A stretch of DNA of 44,071 nucleotides from the NCBI RefSeq assembly GCF_900232995.1, contig NZ_OCVX01000007.1, forward strand, positions 576,230 to 620,300. The letters run 5' to 3'. Positions within the stretch are counted from its first letter, which is position 1. The number at the start of each line of letters is the position of its first letter. The notes beneath the pieces are model-generated. The model ran no database searches. It had not been told where the DNA came from and saw only the letters and a list, made by a program, of their open reading frames with translations. A program made the translations under genes and the position numbers. This DNA comes from Mycobacterium simulans (GTDB lineage: Bacteria; Actinomycetota; Actinomycetes; Mycobacteriales; Mycobacteriaceae). Positions 14,671 through 22,615 of the stretch are shown here, in pieces.

Positions 14671-15339
14671 TTGCGACACGCCGTCAGACGTATTTGGTGC
14701 ATTAGGGCCTTCGGTACGGCCGCCCTCGTTCCTTGTCTTCCCGTTGTTTTGCCGATGGCCAAAGCGAATGCGCATGGCTACATTTCAACTCCACCTAGCC
14801 GCCAGGCCGAGTGCGCTCAGGGTGTGGTCCAGTGTGGCCCCATCAAATACGAACCGCAGAGCGTGGAGGGGCCCAAGGGACTCCGAAGTTGCAGTGGCGG
14901 CCTTCCGCAGTTCGCCGAACTCGATGACCCGGGTCGCATACGTCGATGGGAATGACACGCCACCAAACGCGACCGTCACACACACACGGTCGATTTGAGC
15001 CAGTTCAGTGGCCGTCAGAAACTCCTAGCAATCTGGAACATTGGCGATACTCCCAACGCGTTCTATAACTGTGTCGACCTGCTTCTCGGCGGTAGTCAGC
15101 CATCGAGCACTACAAGTTCGACTCCGACCACGACAACTCCACCGACCACCACAACGACGCCGTCAGCCACGACGACGCCGCCGTCCGGCACGGCCAAAGC
15201 GTGGGCCCCGGGTACGAAATATGCGGTCGGCGACACGGTCACCTACAACGGAAAGACGTACCAGTGCTTGCAGGCCCACACTGCCTATGACCCGACCTGG
15301 ACCCCGGCCACTACACCCGCACTCTGGAAAGAGATCTAA
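14671..15339 (+). pseudogene. Decayed chitin-type LPMO (AA10) gene with a CBM5/12 domain
   Basis: Frame 1 (possible TTG start 14671) gives a signal peptide ending AKANA followed by HGYISTPPSRQAECAQG, the mature N-terminal His of AA10 lytic polysaccharide monooxygenases, then GPKGLRSCSGGLPQFAELDD. Another frame continues with RVAYVDGNDTPPNATVTHT. A third, open from 14995, gives LSQFSGRQKLLAIWNIGDTP, NAFYNCVDL, a Thr/Pro/Ser linker, and a CBM5/12-like domain (WAPGTKYAVGDTVTYNGKTY, ending TPALWKEI). The central part with the second copper His is missing and the last shift is a 2-nt gain in a CA run (about 14980-14990). The 114-residue tail ORF from 14995 may still be translated. Confidence 0.72.
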
Positions 15340-15457
15340 ACCGCAGCGCCGGCGGGCTTGCATCCCGAAGCGATTGCGGCGCATTAATTGTGAGCATGCC
15401 GGACGGGCCGTAGTCTCTACGAGTGGTGACGACTGGCATGGCGATTCCGGGACTGAC

Positions 15458-16477
15458 GTGAAAAGTATTGCGCAGGAATATGACTGCCTGCTGATCGATC
15501 TGGATGGCACGGTTTTTCGCGGCCGTGAACCCACCAACGGCGCGGTGCAGTCGCTCGATGACGTGCAGAGCCGCAAGTTGTTCGTCACCAACAACGCCTC
15601 CCGCAGCGCCGACGAGGTGGCCGCGCACCTGCGCGAACTGGGCTTCACCGCTACCGGCGAGGACGTTGTCACCAGCGCCCAAAGCGCCGCTCACCTGCTG
15701 GCCGCTCAGCTGTCGCCGGGTTCCAAGGTGCTGATCGTGGGCACCCATGCGCTCGCTAACGAGATCAGCGCGGTCGGGCTGTGCCCGGTGCGGCGCTACG
15801 ACGACAACCCCGTTGCCGTCGTACAGGGCCTCTCTATGACCATCGGATGGCCAGATCTCGCCGAGGCGGCGCTGGCCATTCGGTCCGGCGCCCTGTGGGT
15901 GGCAGCCAACATCGACCCGACGTTGCCCACCGAGCGGGGTCTGCTGCCCGGCAACGGATCCTTGGTGGCCGCGCTGCGAACCGCCACCGGCGCCGAGCCC
16001 CAAGTGGCGGGCAAGCCGGGCCCGCAATTGATGACAGACGCGGTGGGCCGCGGTGATTTCCGGGCGCCGCTGGTTGTCGGTGACCGGCTGGACACCGACA
16101 TCGAAGGCGCCAACGCCGCGGGCCTGCCCAGCCTGATGGTGCTCACCGGAGTGAATACCGCGCGAGACGCCGTGTATGCCAAGCCTGCCCAGCGGCCTAC
16201 TTACATCGGCCACGATCTGCGTTGCCTGCACGAGGATGGTGAGCTGCTGAAGGTGGGACCGCAACCGGGCTGGCAAGTCGACATCGGTTCCGGCTCGGTA
16301 ACGGTCAACGCGAACGGCCACTCTCGCGGCGACGACCTGTCGATCGTTCGTGCCGTTGCTAGCGCGGTATGGGGCGCCCGGCACCCCGATTCCGACCGGC
16401 GGCCACTGCGCATCGAGGCCGGTGACGACTCGGCCCGCGACGCGCTGGCCCGCTGGTCCCTGATGCGCACCGACTAG
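15458..16477 (+). CDS. HAD-superfamily phosphatase, glycerol-3-phosphate phosphatase-like (Rv1692 orthologue)
   Basis: A 339-residue HAD hydrolase of the NagD/PGP type. Motif I is DLDGTVFRG, motif II lies in FVTNNAS, a conserved Lys is in AGKPGPQLM, and motif IV is VVGDRLDTDIEGANAAGL. The C2 cap sits between motifs II and III. The M. tuberculosis orthologue dephosphorylates glycerol-3-phosphate in glycerophospholipid recycling. GTG 15458 (VKSIAQEYDCLLIDLDGT) was preferred because it aligns with the usual N-terminus; the frame stays open further upstream through the LPMO remnant. Confidence 0.9.
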   Translation: MKSIAQEYDCLLIDLDGTVFRGREPTNGAVQSLDDVQSRKLFVTNNASRSADEVAAHLRELGFTATGEDVVTSAQSAAHLLAAQLSPGSKVLIVGTHALANEISAVGLCPVRRYDDNPVAVVQGLSMTIGWPDLAEAALAIRSGALWVAANIDPTLPTERGLLPGNGSLVAALRTATGAEPQVAGKPGPQLMTDAVGRGDFRAPLVVGDRLDTDIEGANAAGLPSLMVLTGVNTARDAVYAKPAQRPTYIGHDLRCLHEDGELLKVGPQPGWQVDIGSGSVTVNANGHSRGDDLSIVRAVASAVWGARHPDSDRRPLRIEAGDDSARDALARWSLMRTD

Positions 16478-16501
16478 CCGGCCGCTAGCGTAGGGAGCGC
16501 A

Positions 16502-16690
16502 ATGACTATCGATCCTGACCAGATTCGCGCGGAAATCGAAGCCCTCCTAGCCCAGTTGCCCGATCCTGGAGGTAATCCGGCCGACTCCGCTAACGGCCCG
16601 TCTCTCGCCGAGCTCGAAGACATCGCCCGTCGGCTTTCCGAGGCGCACGACGTGCTGTTGCAGGCCTTGGAGTCGGCGGAGAAGGGCTGA
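16502..16690 (+). CDS. Small conserved protein (Rv1693 orthologue)
   Basis: A 62-residue acidic helical protein (MTIDPDQIRAEIEALLAQLP ... SLAELEDIARRLSEAHDVLL). It has no Cys and no membrane segment and looks like a short coiled-coil or helical hairpin. It lies 24 nt after the HAD phosphatase and 4 nt before tlyA, so it is part of the same transcript. The gene is conserved in this position in mycobacteria. Function unknown. Confidence 0.85.
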   Translation: MTIDPDQIRAEIEALLAQLPDPGGNPADSANGPSLAELEDIARRLSEAHDVLLQALESAEKG

Positions 16691-16694
16691 GCGC

Positions 16695-17504
16695 ATGCCA
16701 CGGCGTGCCCGCGTCGATGCCGAGTTGGTCCGGCGAGGTCTGGCGCGATCCCGTCAACAGGCCGCGGAGTTGATCGGTGCCGGCAAAGTACGCATCGACG
16801 GCTTGCCGGCACTCAAGCCGGCCACGGCAGTGGCCGTCACCGCGGCGCTGACGGTCGCGACCGGTGGCGAACGCACCTGGGTATCGCGCGGAGCGCACAA
16901 ACTTATAGGTGCACTGGATGCCTTTGAAATCTCGGTGACAGCCCGGCGCTGCCTGGACGCGGGTGCGTCGACCGGTGGGTTCACCGAAGTCCTGCTGGAC
17001 CGCGGCGCCGCCCAAGTCGTTGCCGCCGACGTTGGCTACGGCCAGCTCGCTTGGTCGCTGCGCAGCGATCCACGGGTCGTGGTCATCGAGCGGACCAACG
17101 TTCGCGAGTTGGCGCCCGAGGCGATCGGCGGGCCGGTCGACCTGGTAGTGGCTGACCTCTCATTCATCTCGCTAGCTACCGTGTTGCCCGCGCTGGTTGG
17201 TTGCGCTTTGCCAAGCGCCGATATCGTTCCCATGGTGAAGCCGCAGTTTGAGGTCGGAAAGGGCCAGGTCGGCCCGGGCGGGGTGGTCCATGATCCGCAG
17301 TTGCGGACCGACTCGGTACTTGCCGTCACGCAGCGCGCCCAAGAGCTGGGTTGGCACACCATCGGCGTCACGGCCAGCCCGCTGCCGGGCCCGTCGGGCA
17401 ACGTCGAATACTTCCTGTGGTTGCGCGCCCAGACCGATCGGCAACTGGAGGGTGATGCGCTGGTGAGTGAGGTGCGGCGGGCCGTCGAGGAGGGCCCGCA
17501 GTGA
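16695..17504 (+). CDS. tlyA: TlyA 16S/23S rRNA 2'-O-methyltransferase
   Basis: A 269-residue enzyme that methylates 16S C1409 and 23S C1920 and so determines capreomycin/viomycin sensitivity in mycobacteria. The N-terminal S4 domain is RVDAELVRRGLARSRQQAAE through IDGLPALKP, with the interdomain linker near WVSRGAHKL. The C-terminal FtsJ/RrmJ-type Rossmann domain has the SAM motif CLDAGASTGGFTEVLLDRG and VDLVVADLSFISL. Its stop overlaps the nadK start by 4 nt. Confidence 0.95.
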   Translation: MPRRARVDAELVRRGLARSRQQAAELIGAGKVRIDGLPALKPATAVAVTAALTVATGGERTWVSRGAHKLIGALDAFEISVTARRCLDAGASTGGFTEVLLDRGAAQVVAADVGYGQLAWSLRSDPRVVVIERTNVRELAPEAIGGPVDLVVADLSFISLATVLPALVGCALPSADIVPMVKPQFEVGKGQVGPGGVVHDPQLRTDSVLAVTQRAQELGWHTIGVTASPLPGPSGNVEYFLWLRAQTDRQLEGDALVSEVRRAVEEGPQ

Positions 17505-18424
17505 GCGCGCAACGTACCGTCCTGCTGGTCGTGCACACCGGGCGGGACGAAGCCACCGAGACCGCCCGGCGTGTGGAAAAAGTCTTGGGCGACAATGGGA
17601 TTGCGCTTCGCGTGCTCTCCGCGGAGGCGGTCGACAGGGGATCGCTGCACCTGGCACCTGACGATATGCGGGCCATGGGTGTCGAAATCGAGGTGGTCGA
17701 CGCGGACCCTCGCGCTGCCGACGGCTGCGAACTGGTGCTGGTACTCGGCGGCGACGGTACCTTCTTGCGGGCGGCCGAGTTGGCCCGCAATGCCACCATC
17801 CCGGTGCTGGGCGTCAACCTGGGACGGATCGGCTTCTTGGCGGAAGCCGAGGCGGAGGCCATCGACGTGGTGCTCGAACACGTTGTCGCTAAGGATTACC
17901 GGGTGGAGGACCGCCTGACACTCGACGTCGTCGTCCGCCAACAAGGTCGGATCATCAAACAGGGATGGGCGCTCAACGAAGCCAGCCTGGAAAAGGGGCC
18001 GCGGCTCGGCGTGCTTGGGGTGGTCGTGGAAATCGAGGGCCGGCCGGTGTCGACGTTCGGTTGCGACGGGGTGTTGGTGTCCACGCCCACCGGATCCACG
18101 GCCTACGCATTCTCGGCCGGCGGCCCGGTACTGTGGCCCGACCTTGAGGCAATCCTGGTGGTACCCAACAACGCTCACGCGCTGTTCGGCCGGCCGATGG
18201 TCACCAGTCCCGACGCAACTATCGCGATCGAGATAGAAGCGCATGGCCATGACGCCCTGGTGTTCTGCGACGGACGTCGCGAGATGCTGGTCCCCGCCGG
18301 CAGCCGACTCGAGGTGACCCGCTGTGCTACCCCCGTGAAATGGGCGCGGCTGGACAGCGCGCCCTTCACCGACCGCTTGGTGCGCAAGTTCCGGTTGCCG
18401 GTGACCGGCTGGCGCGGGCAGTAG
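17501..18424 (+). CDS. nadK: ATP/polyphosphate NAD kinase
   Basis: A 307-residue kinase making NADP+ from NAD+, also called ppnK in mycobacteria. It has the GGDGT motif (LVLGGDGTFLRAAELARN), GVNLGRIGFLAE, the NE motif (WALNEASLEKG) and the Gly-rich loop STPTGSTAYAFSAGGPV. Length is typical. GTG start inside the end of tlyA (4-nt overlap), recN 14 nt downstream; the three are probably co-expressed. Confidence 0.95.
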   Translation: MSAQRTVLLVVHTGRDEATETARRVEKVLGDNGIALRVLSAEAVDRGSLHLAPDDMRAMGVEIEVVDADPRAADGCELVLVLGGDGTFLRAAELARNATIPVLGVNLGRIGFLAEAEAEAIDVVLEHVVAKDYRVEDRLTLDVVVRQQGRIIKQGWALNEASLEKGPRLGVLGVVVEIEGRPVSTFGCDGVLVSTPTGSTAYAFSAGGPVLWPDLEAILVVPNNAHALFGRPMVTSPDATIAIEIEAHGHDALVFCDGRREMLVPAGSRLEVTRCATPVKWARLDSAPFTDRLVRKFRLPVTGWRGQ

Positions 18425-18438
18425 TCGGTGCGCACTGA

Positions 18439-20196
18439 ATGCTGACCGAAATTCGCATCGAGTCGCTGGGCGCCATCAGCGTCGCGACGGCCGAGTTCGA
18501 TCGCGGCCTGACCGTATTGACCGGCGAGACCGGTACCGGCAAGACCATGGTCGTGACCGGCCTGCACCTGCTCGGGGGTGCCCGCGCCGACGCGACCCGG
18601 GTGCGGTCCGGGGCTGATCGCGCCGTTGTCGAAGGTCGTTTCACCACAACCGATCTCGACGGCGGCGTGGCGGCCCAGCTGGACAAGATCCTGGACGCTT
18701 GTGGGGCAGCGCGCGACGAGGACGACAGCGTGATCGCGTTGCGTTCGGTCAGCCGCGACGGGCCGTCGCGTGCCTTCCTCGGCGGTCGCAGTGTCCCGGC
18801 CAAGTCGCTGAGTGGTTTCACCAACGAGCTGCTGACGTTGCACGGGCAGAACGATCAACTGCGGTTGATGCGCCCCGAGGAGCAGCGCGGTGCGGTGGAC
18901 CGCTTCGCGGCGGCCGGCCCGGCGGGTGAGCGCTACCGCAAGCTGCGCGACGCGTGGCTCTCGGCCCGGCGCGACCTCGTCGACCGCCGTAACCGGGCCC
19001 GCGAGCTCGCCCAGGAGGCCGATCGCCTGCAATTCGCGCTCAAGGAAATCGACGCCGTCGACCCGCGACCGGGGGAGGACGAACAACTGGTCGCCGACAT
19101 CGTTCGGCTCTCGGAGCTGGACACGCTGCGAGAAGCTGCGCTCGTTGCGCGTGAGGCGTTGTCCGGCGCGTCCGAAGACGGGTTAGCTCCCAGCGCGGCC
19201 GACGGCCTGGGGCGGGCGAAGGCCGCGCTGGAATCGACCGATGATGCCGCGCTGCGGGCGTTGGGCGCCCAAATTGGCGAGGCACTGACCGTCGTCGTCG
19301 ACGCCATCGGCGAACTCGGCGACTACGTCGACGAGCTACCGGCGGATGCCAGCGCGCTGGATGCCAAACTGGCTCGCCAGGCCCAGTTGCGCACGCTGAC
19401 TCGCAAGTACGCCGCAGACATTAACGGGGTGCTGCGATGGGCTCAGGAATCCCGCGAGCGGCTGGCCCAACTCGACGTCTCCGAGGAGGGTTTGGCGGCG
19501 CTGGAACGCCGTGTCAGCGAACTGGCACGTGAATTAGCCCAAGCTGCAATCGATCTCAGCAAGATTCGGCGCAAGGCAGCCAAGCGGCTGGCCCAAGAGG
19601 TCACCGCGGAGCTGGCCGCGCTGGCGATGGCCGACGCTGAGTTCACCATCGGTGTGACCACCGATCCGGCCGACCAAGAGGATCCGGTGGCGCTGATCTT
19701 GCCTTCGGGCGAGCTCGCCCGTGCCGGTGCCGACGGCATCGACGATGTTGAGTTCGGCTTCACGGCTCACCGCGGGATGACGGTGCTCCCGTTGGCCAAG
19801 AGCGCGTCCGGAGGCGAGCTGTCGCGGGTGATGCTGGCGCTGGAGGTGGTGCTGGCCACCTCGCGCAAGATTTCGGAGGGCACCACGATGGTGTTTGACG
19901 AGGTCGACGCCGGCGTCGGCGGCTGGGCCGCGGTACAGATCGGGCGTCGGCTTGCGCGGCTGGCCCGCACACACCAGGTCATCGTCGTCACACATTTGCC
20001 ACAGGTCGCCGCGTACGCCGATGTGCATCTCATGGTGCACAGCACCGGAAAAAACGGTGCCAGCGGGGTGCGCCGACTGAGCAGCGACGATCGGGTCGCC
20101 GAGCTCGCCAGGATGCTGGCCGGGCTAGGTGAGTCCGACAGCGGCCGCGCCCACGCCCGCGAACTCCTCGACGCCGCCCAAAGCGACCAGATCTGA
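18439..20196 (+). CDS. recN: DNA repair protein RecN
   Basis: A 585-residue SMC-like ATPase of double-strand-break repair. The head has Walker A GETGTGKT near residue 31 and a Gln-loop region LHGQNDQLRL. A coiled-coil middle (about 155-365, ARELAQEADRLQFALKEIDA and following) separates it from the second head half with the signature KSASGGELSRVMLALE, Walker B TTMVFDEVDAGVGG and switch region VVTHLPQVAAYAD. All motifs are intact and length is normal. Confidence 0.96.
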   Translation: MLTEIRIESLGAISVATAEFDRGLTVLTGETGTGKTMVVTGLHLLGGARADATRVRSGADRAVVEGRFTTTDLDGGVAAQLDKILDACGAARDEDDSVIALRSVSRDGPSRAFLGGRSVPAKSLSGFTNELLTLHGQNDQLRLMRPEEQRGAVDRFAAAGPAGERYRKLRDAWLSARRDLVDRRNRARELAQEADRLQFALKEIDAVDPRPGEDEQLVADIVRLSELDTLREAALVAREALSGASEDGLAPSAADGLGRAKAALESTDDAALRALGAQIGEALTVVVDAIGELGDYVDELPADASALDAKLARQAQLRTLTRKYAADINGVLRWAQESRERLAQLDVSEEGLAALERRVSELARELAQAAIDLSKIRRKAAKRLAQEVTAELAALAMADAEFTIGVTTDPADQEDPVALILPSGELARAGADGIDDVEFGFTAHRGMTVLPLAKSASGGELSRVMLALEVVLATSRKISEGTTMVFDEVDAGVGGWAAVQIGRRLARLARTHQVIVVTHLPQVAAYADVHLMVHSTGKNGASGVRRLSSDDRVAELARMLAGLGESDSGRAHARELLDAAQSDQI

Positions 20197-20262
20197 GCGC
20201 GAGCGTGCGTGTTTGTACGGCGACACGCCGCAGAACTTGTACAACTGCGCACGTTCGTGCGA
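20197..20262. repeat. Nested inverted repeat between recN and steA
   Basis: Directly after the recN stop there is a strong small hairpin, CGGCG-ACA-CGCCG (20218-20230), flanked by imperfect outer arms (GCGCGAGCGTGCG with CGCACGTTCGTGCG) and a TTGTAC/GTACAA pair. It could be a recN terminator without a U-run or a small intergenic repeat. The remaining bases to the steA start (20360) probably hold the steA promoter, which I cannot define. Confidence 0.4.
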
Positions 20263-20359
20263 CATCGAACCGTTACAGATGTGACATCTTATAACTTATG
20301 GGGCTAATGTTACGGCGCGCCTCCTCGCCCTAATCCAGCTTCACCGACAGAATCGCCCC

Positions 20360-21541
20360 ATGAAGATGTCAGCGCTTCTGTCCCGTAACACCCCCCGTCC
20401 AGGCCTGATCGGCACCGCGCGAGTCGACAAGAACATTGACCGCCTGCTGCGCCGGGTTTGTCCCGGCGACATCGTGGTCCTCGACATCCTGGATCTGGAC
20501 CGCATCACCGCTGACGCACTAGTGGAAGCCGACATCGCGGCCGTCGTCAACGCATCGCCGTCGGTTTCGGGTCGGTACCCCAATCTCGGTCCCGAGGTGT
20601 TGGTCAACAACGGAGTCACCCTGATCGACGAGACGGGACCCGAGATCTTCAAAAAGGTCAAGGACGGCGCCAAGATTCGCCTGCACGAAGGTGGGGTGTA
20701 CGCCGGCGACCGCCGCCTTGTCCGCGGTACCGAGCGCACCGACCACGACATCGCCGATCTGATGCGGGAGGCCAAGAGCGGACTGGCGGCCCATTTAGAG
20801 GCATTCGCCGGCAACACAATTGAGTTCATCCGCAGCGAAAGTCCGCTGCTGATCGACGGAATCGGCATTCCAGATATCGACGTCGACATGCGTCGCCGCC
20901 ACGTGGTGATCGTCGCCGAAGAACCCAGCGCGGCCGATGACCTGAAATCCCTCAAACCCTTCATCAAGGAGTACCAGCCGGTGCTCGTCGGTGTCGGCGC
21001 CGGCGCGGATGTCTTACGCAAGGCGGGTTACCGTCCGCAATTGATCGTCGGTGATCCCGAGCAGATCAGCACCGAAGTCCTCAAAAGCGGTGCGCAGGTG
21101 GTGTTGCCTGCCGACGCCGACGGCCACGCCCCCGGCCTGGAACGGATCCAGGATCTCGGGGTCGGAGCGATGACGTTTCCCGCCGCCGGCTCGGCGACGG
21201 ATCTGGCGCTGCTGCTGGCCGATCATCACGGCGCGGCGCTGCTCGTCACGGCCGGCCACACCGCCAACATCGAGACATTCTTCGACCGGACGCGTTCGCA
21301 GAGCAACCCGTCGACCTTCCTCACCAGGCTGCGGGTCGGGGAGAAGCTGGTGGACGCCAAGGCGGTTGCCACCCTGTACCGCAACCACATCTCGGGCGGC
21401 GCCATTGCGCTGTTGGCGCTGACCATGCTGATCGCCATCATTGTCGCGCTGTGGGTTTCCCGCACCGACGGCGTGGTGCTGCACTGGATCATCGACTACT
21501 GGAACCGTTTCACGCTCTGGGTACAGAATTTGGTGAGTTAG
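20360..21541 (+). CDS. steA: SteA, cell-envelope/division membrane protein (Rv1697 orthologue)
   Basis: A 393-residue protein with a cytosolic thiamin-pyrophosphokinase-like domain (VVNASPSVSGRYPNLGPEVL, GVGAGADVLRKAGYRPQLIV GDPEQ) and one C-terminal transmembrane helix (GAIALLALTMLIAIIVALWV) with a short outside tail. In Corynebacterium, SteA and SteB form a membrane complex needed for cell separation through the hydrolase RipA. The next gene is the SteB counterpart, 12 nt downstream, which supports the same role here. Confidence 0.9.
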   Translation: MKMSALLSRNTPRPGLIGTARVDKNIDRLLRRVCPGDIVVLDILDLDRITADALVEADIAAVVNASPSVSGRYPNLGPEVLVNNGVTLIDETGPEIFKKVKDGAKIRLHEGGVYAGDRRLVRGTERTDHDIADLMREAKSGLAAHLEAFAGNTIEFIRSESPLLIDGIGIPDIDVDMRRRHVVIVAEEPSAADDLKSLKPFIKEYQPVLVGVGAGADVLRKAGYRPQLIVGDPEQISTEVLKSGAQVVLPADADGHAPGLERIQDLGVGAMTFPAAGSATDLALLLADHHGAALLVTAGHTANIETFFDRTRSQSNPSTFLTRLRVGEKLVDAKAVATLYRNHISGGAIALLALTMLIAIIVALWVSRTDGVVLHWIIDYWNRFTLWVQNLVS

Positions 21542-21553
21542 GGCGGTGGCTTC

Positions 21554-22498
21554 ATGATCTCGTTACGCCAACACGCGATCTCGCTGGCCGCCGTCTTTCT
21601 GGCGCTGGCAATCGGAGTGGTGCTGGGTTCCGGTTTCTTCTCGGACACCCTGCTGTCCAGCTTGCGTAACGAGAAACGGGATCTGGCAGAGCAGATCAGC
21701 GGGCTTAACGACCAGCGCAACGCGCTCAACGAGAAGCTCAGCGCGGCAAACAATTTCGACATCCAGATGCTGGGCCGGATCGTGCATGACGCCCTGGCTG
21801 GTAAGACGGTAGTCATCTTCCGAACCCCGGATGCCAAAGACGATGATGTCGCCGCGCTGTCGAAAATCGCGGGCCAAGCGGGCGGCTCGGTAACCGGAAC
21901 CGTGTCACTGACCCATGAATTCGTCGAAGCCAACTCCGCGGAGAAACTGCGGTCAGTGGTTAACTCGTCCATCCTGCCGGCCGGTACTCAGTTGAGCACC
22001 AAGCTCGTCGACCAGGGTTCGCAGGCGGGTGACCTGCTTGGCATCGCGTTGCTCATCAACACCAAGCCCGATGCGCCCACCGTTGATGACCTGCAGCGCG
22101 ACACCGTGCTCGCGGCGCTGCGTGAAACCGGCTTCATCACCTACCAACCCAGCGACCACATTGCGGCGGCCAACACCGCCATCGTGATCACCGGTGGTGC
22201 ACTTCCTGCCGATGCCGGCAACCAGGGCGTTAGTGTCGCGCGGTTCGCCGCGGCCCTGGCACCGCACGGCTCGGGCACGCTGCTCGCCGGCCGGGACGGT
22301 TCGGCGACCGGTAGCGCCGCCGTCGCCGTCGCTCGCGCCGACTCCGGTATGGCCGCCGCGATCAGCACTGTGGATGACGTGGACGCCGAACCCGGGCGGA
22401 TCACCGCGATCCTGGGCTTGCATGACCTGATCACCGGCGCGCGCACCGGGCACTACGGCACCGGTCATGGGGCCAGTTCGGTCACTGTGCCCCAGTAG
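21554..22498 (+). CDS. mctB: MctB/SteB-like outer-envelope protein (Rv1698 orthologue)
   Basis: A 314-residue protein with one N-terminal membrane anchor (HAISLAAVFLALAIGVVLGS, residues about 6-26), then a coiled coil (SLRNEKRDLAEQISGLNDQR) and an extracytoplasmic domain. The M. tuberculosis orthologue is needed to keep intracellular copper low and was described as a channel; the corynebacterial counterpart SteB partners SteA in cell separation. Pairing with steA here fits the latter. Ends SSVTVPQ. Confidence 0.9.
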   Translation: MISLRQHAISLAAVFLALAIGVVLGSGFFSDTLLSSLRNEKRDLAEQISGLNDQRNALNEKLSAANNFDIQMLGRIVHDALAGKTVVIFRTPDAKDDDVAALSKIAGQAGGSVTGTVSLTHEFVEANSAEKLRSVVNSSILPAGTQLSTKLVDQGSQAGDLLGIALLINTKPDAPTVDDLQRDTVLAALRETGFITYQPSDHIAAANTAIVITGGALPADAGNQGVSVARFAAALAPHGSGTLLAGRDGSATGSAAVAVARADSGMAAAISTVDDVDAEPGRITAILGLHDLITGARTGHYGTGHGASSVTVPQ

Positions 22499-22615
22499 GG
22501 CGTGTTCCCCACGGCGAGGCGTCGTGGATGTTAGGGTGGGTTTCCGTGGGTCGGCAGGCCCAGCTCGAACGGCTCGACACGTCAAGCCCTGCCCGTCTTC
22601 ACGGAGGTTGCCCAG

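Noticed and set aside
14655..14690. Similarity of TTTGTA..GCGACACGCCG near the LPMO start to the recN-steA intergenic repeat at 20211-20232.
   Set aside because: The match is short and interrupted; without a genome-wide count it could be chance in GC-rich DNA.
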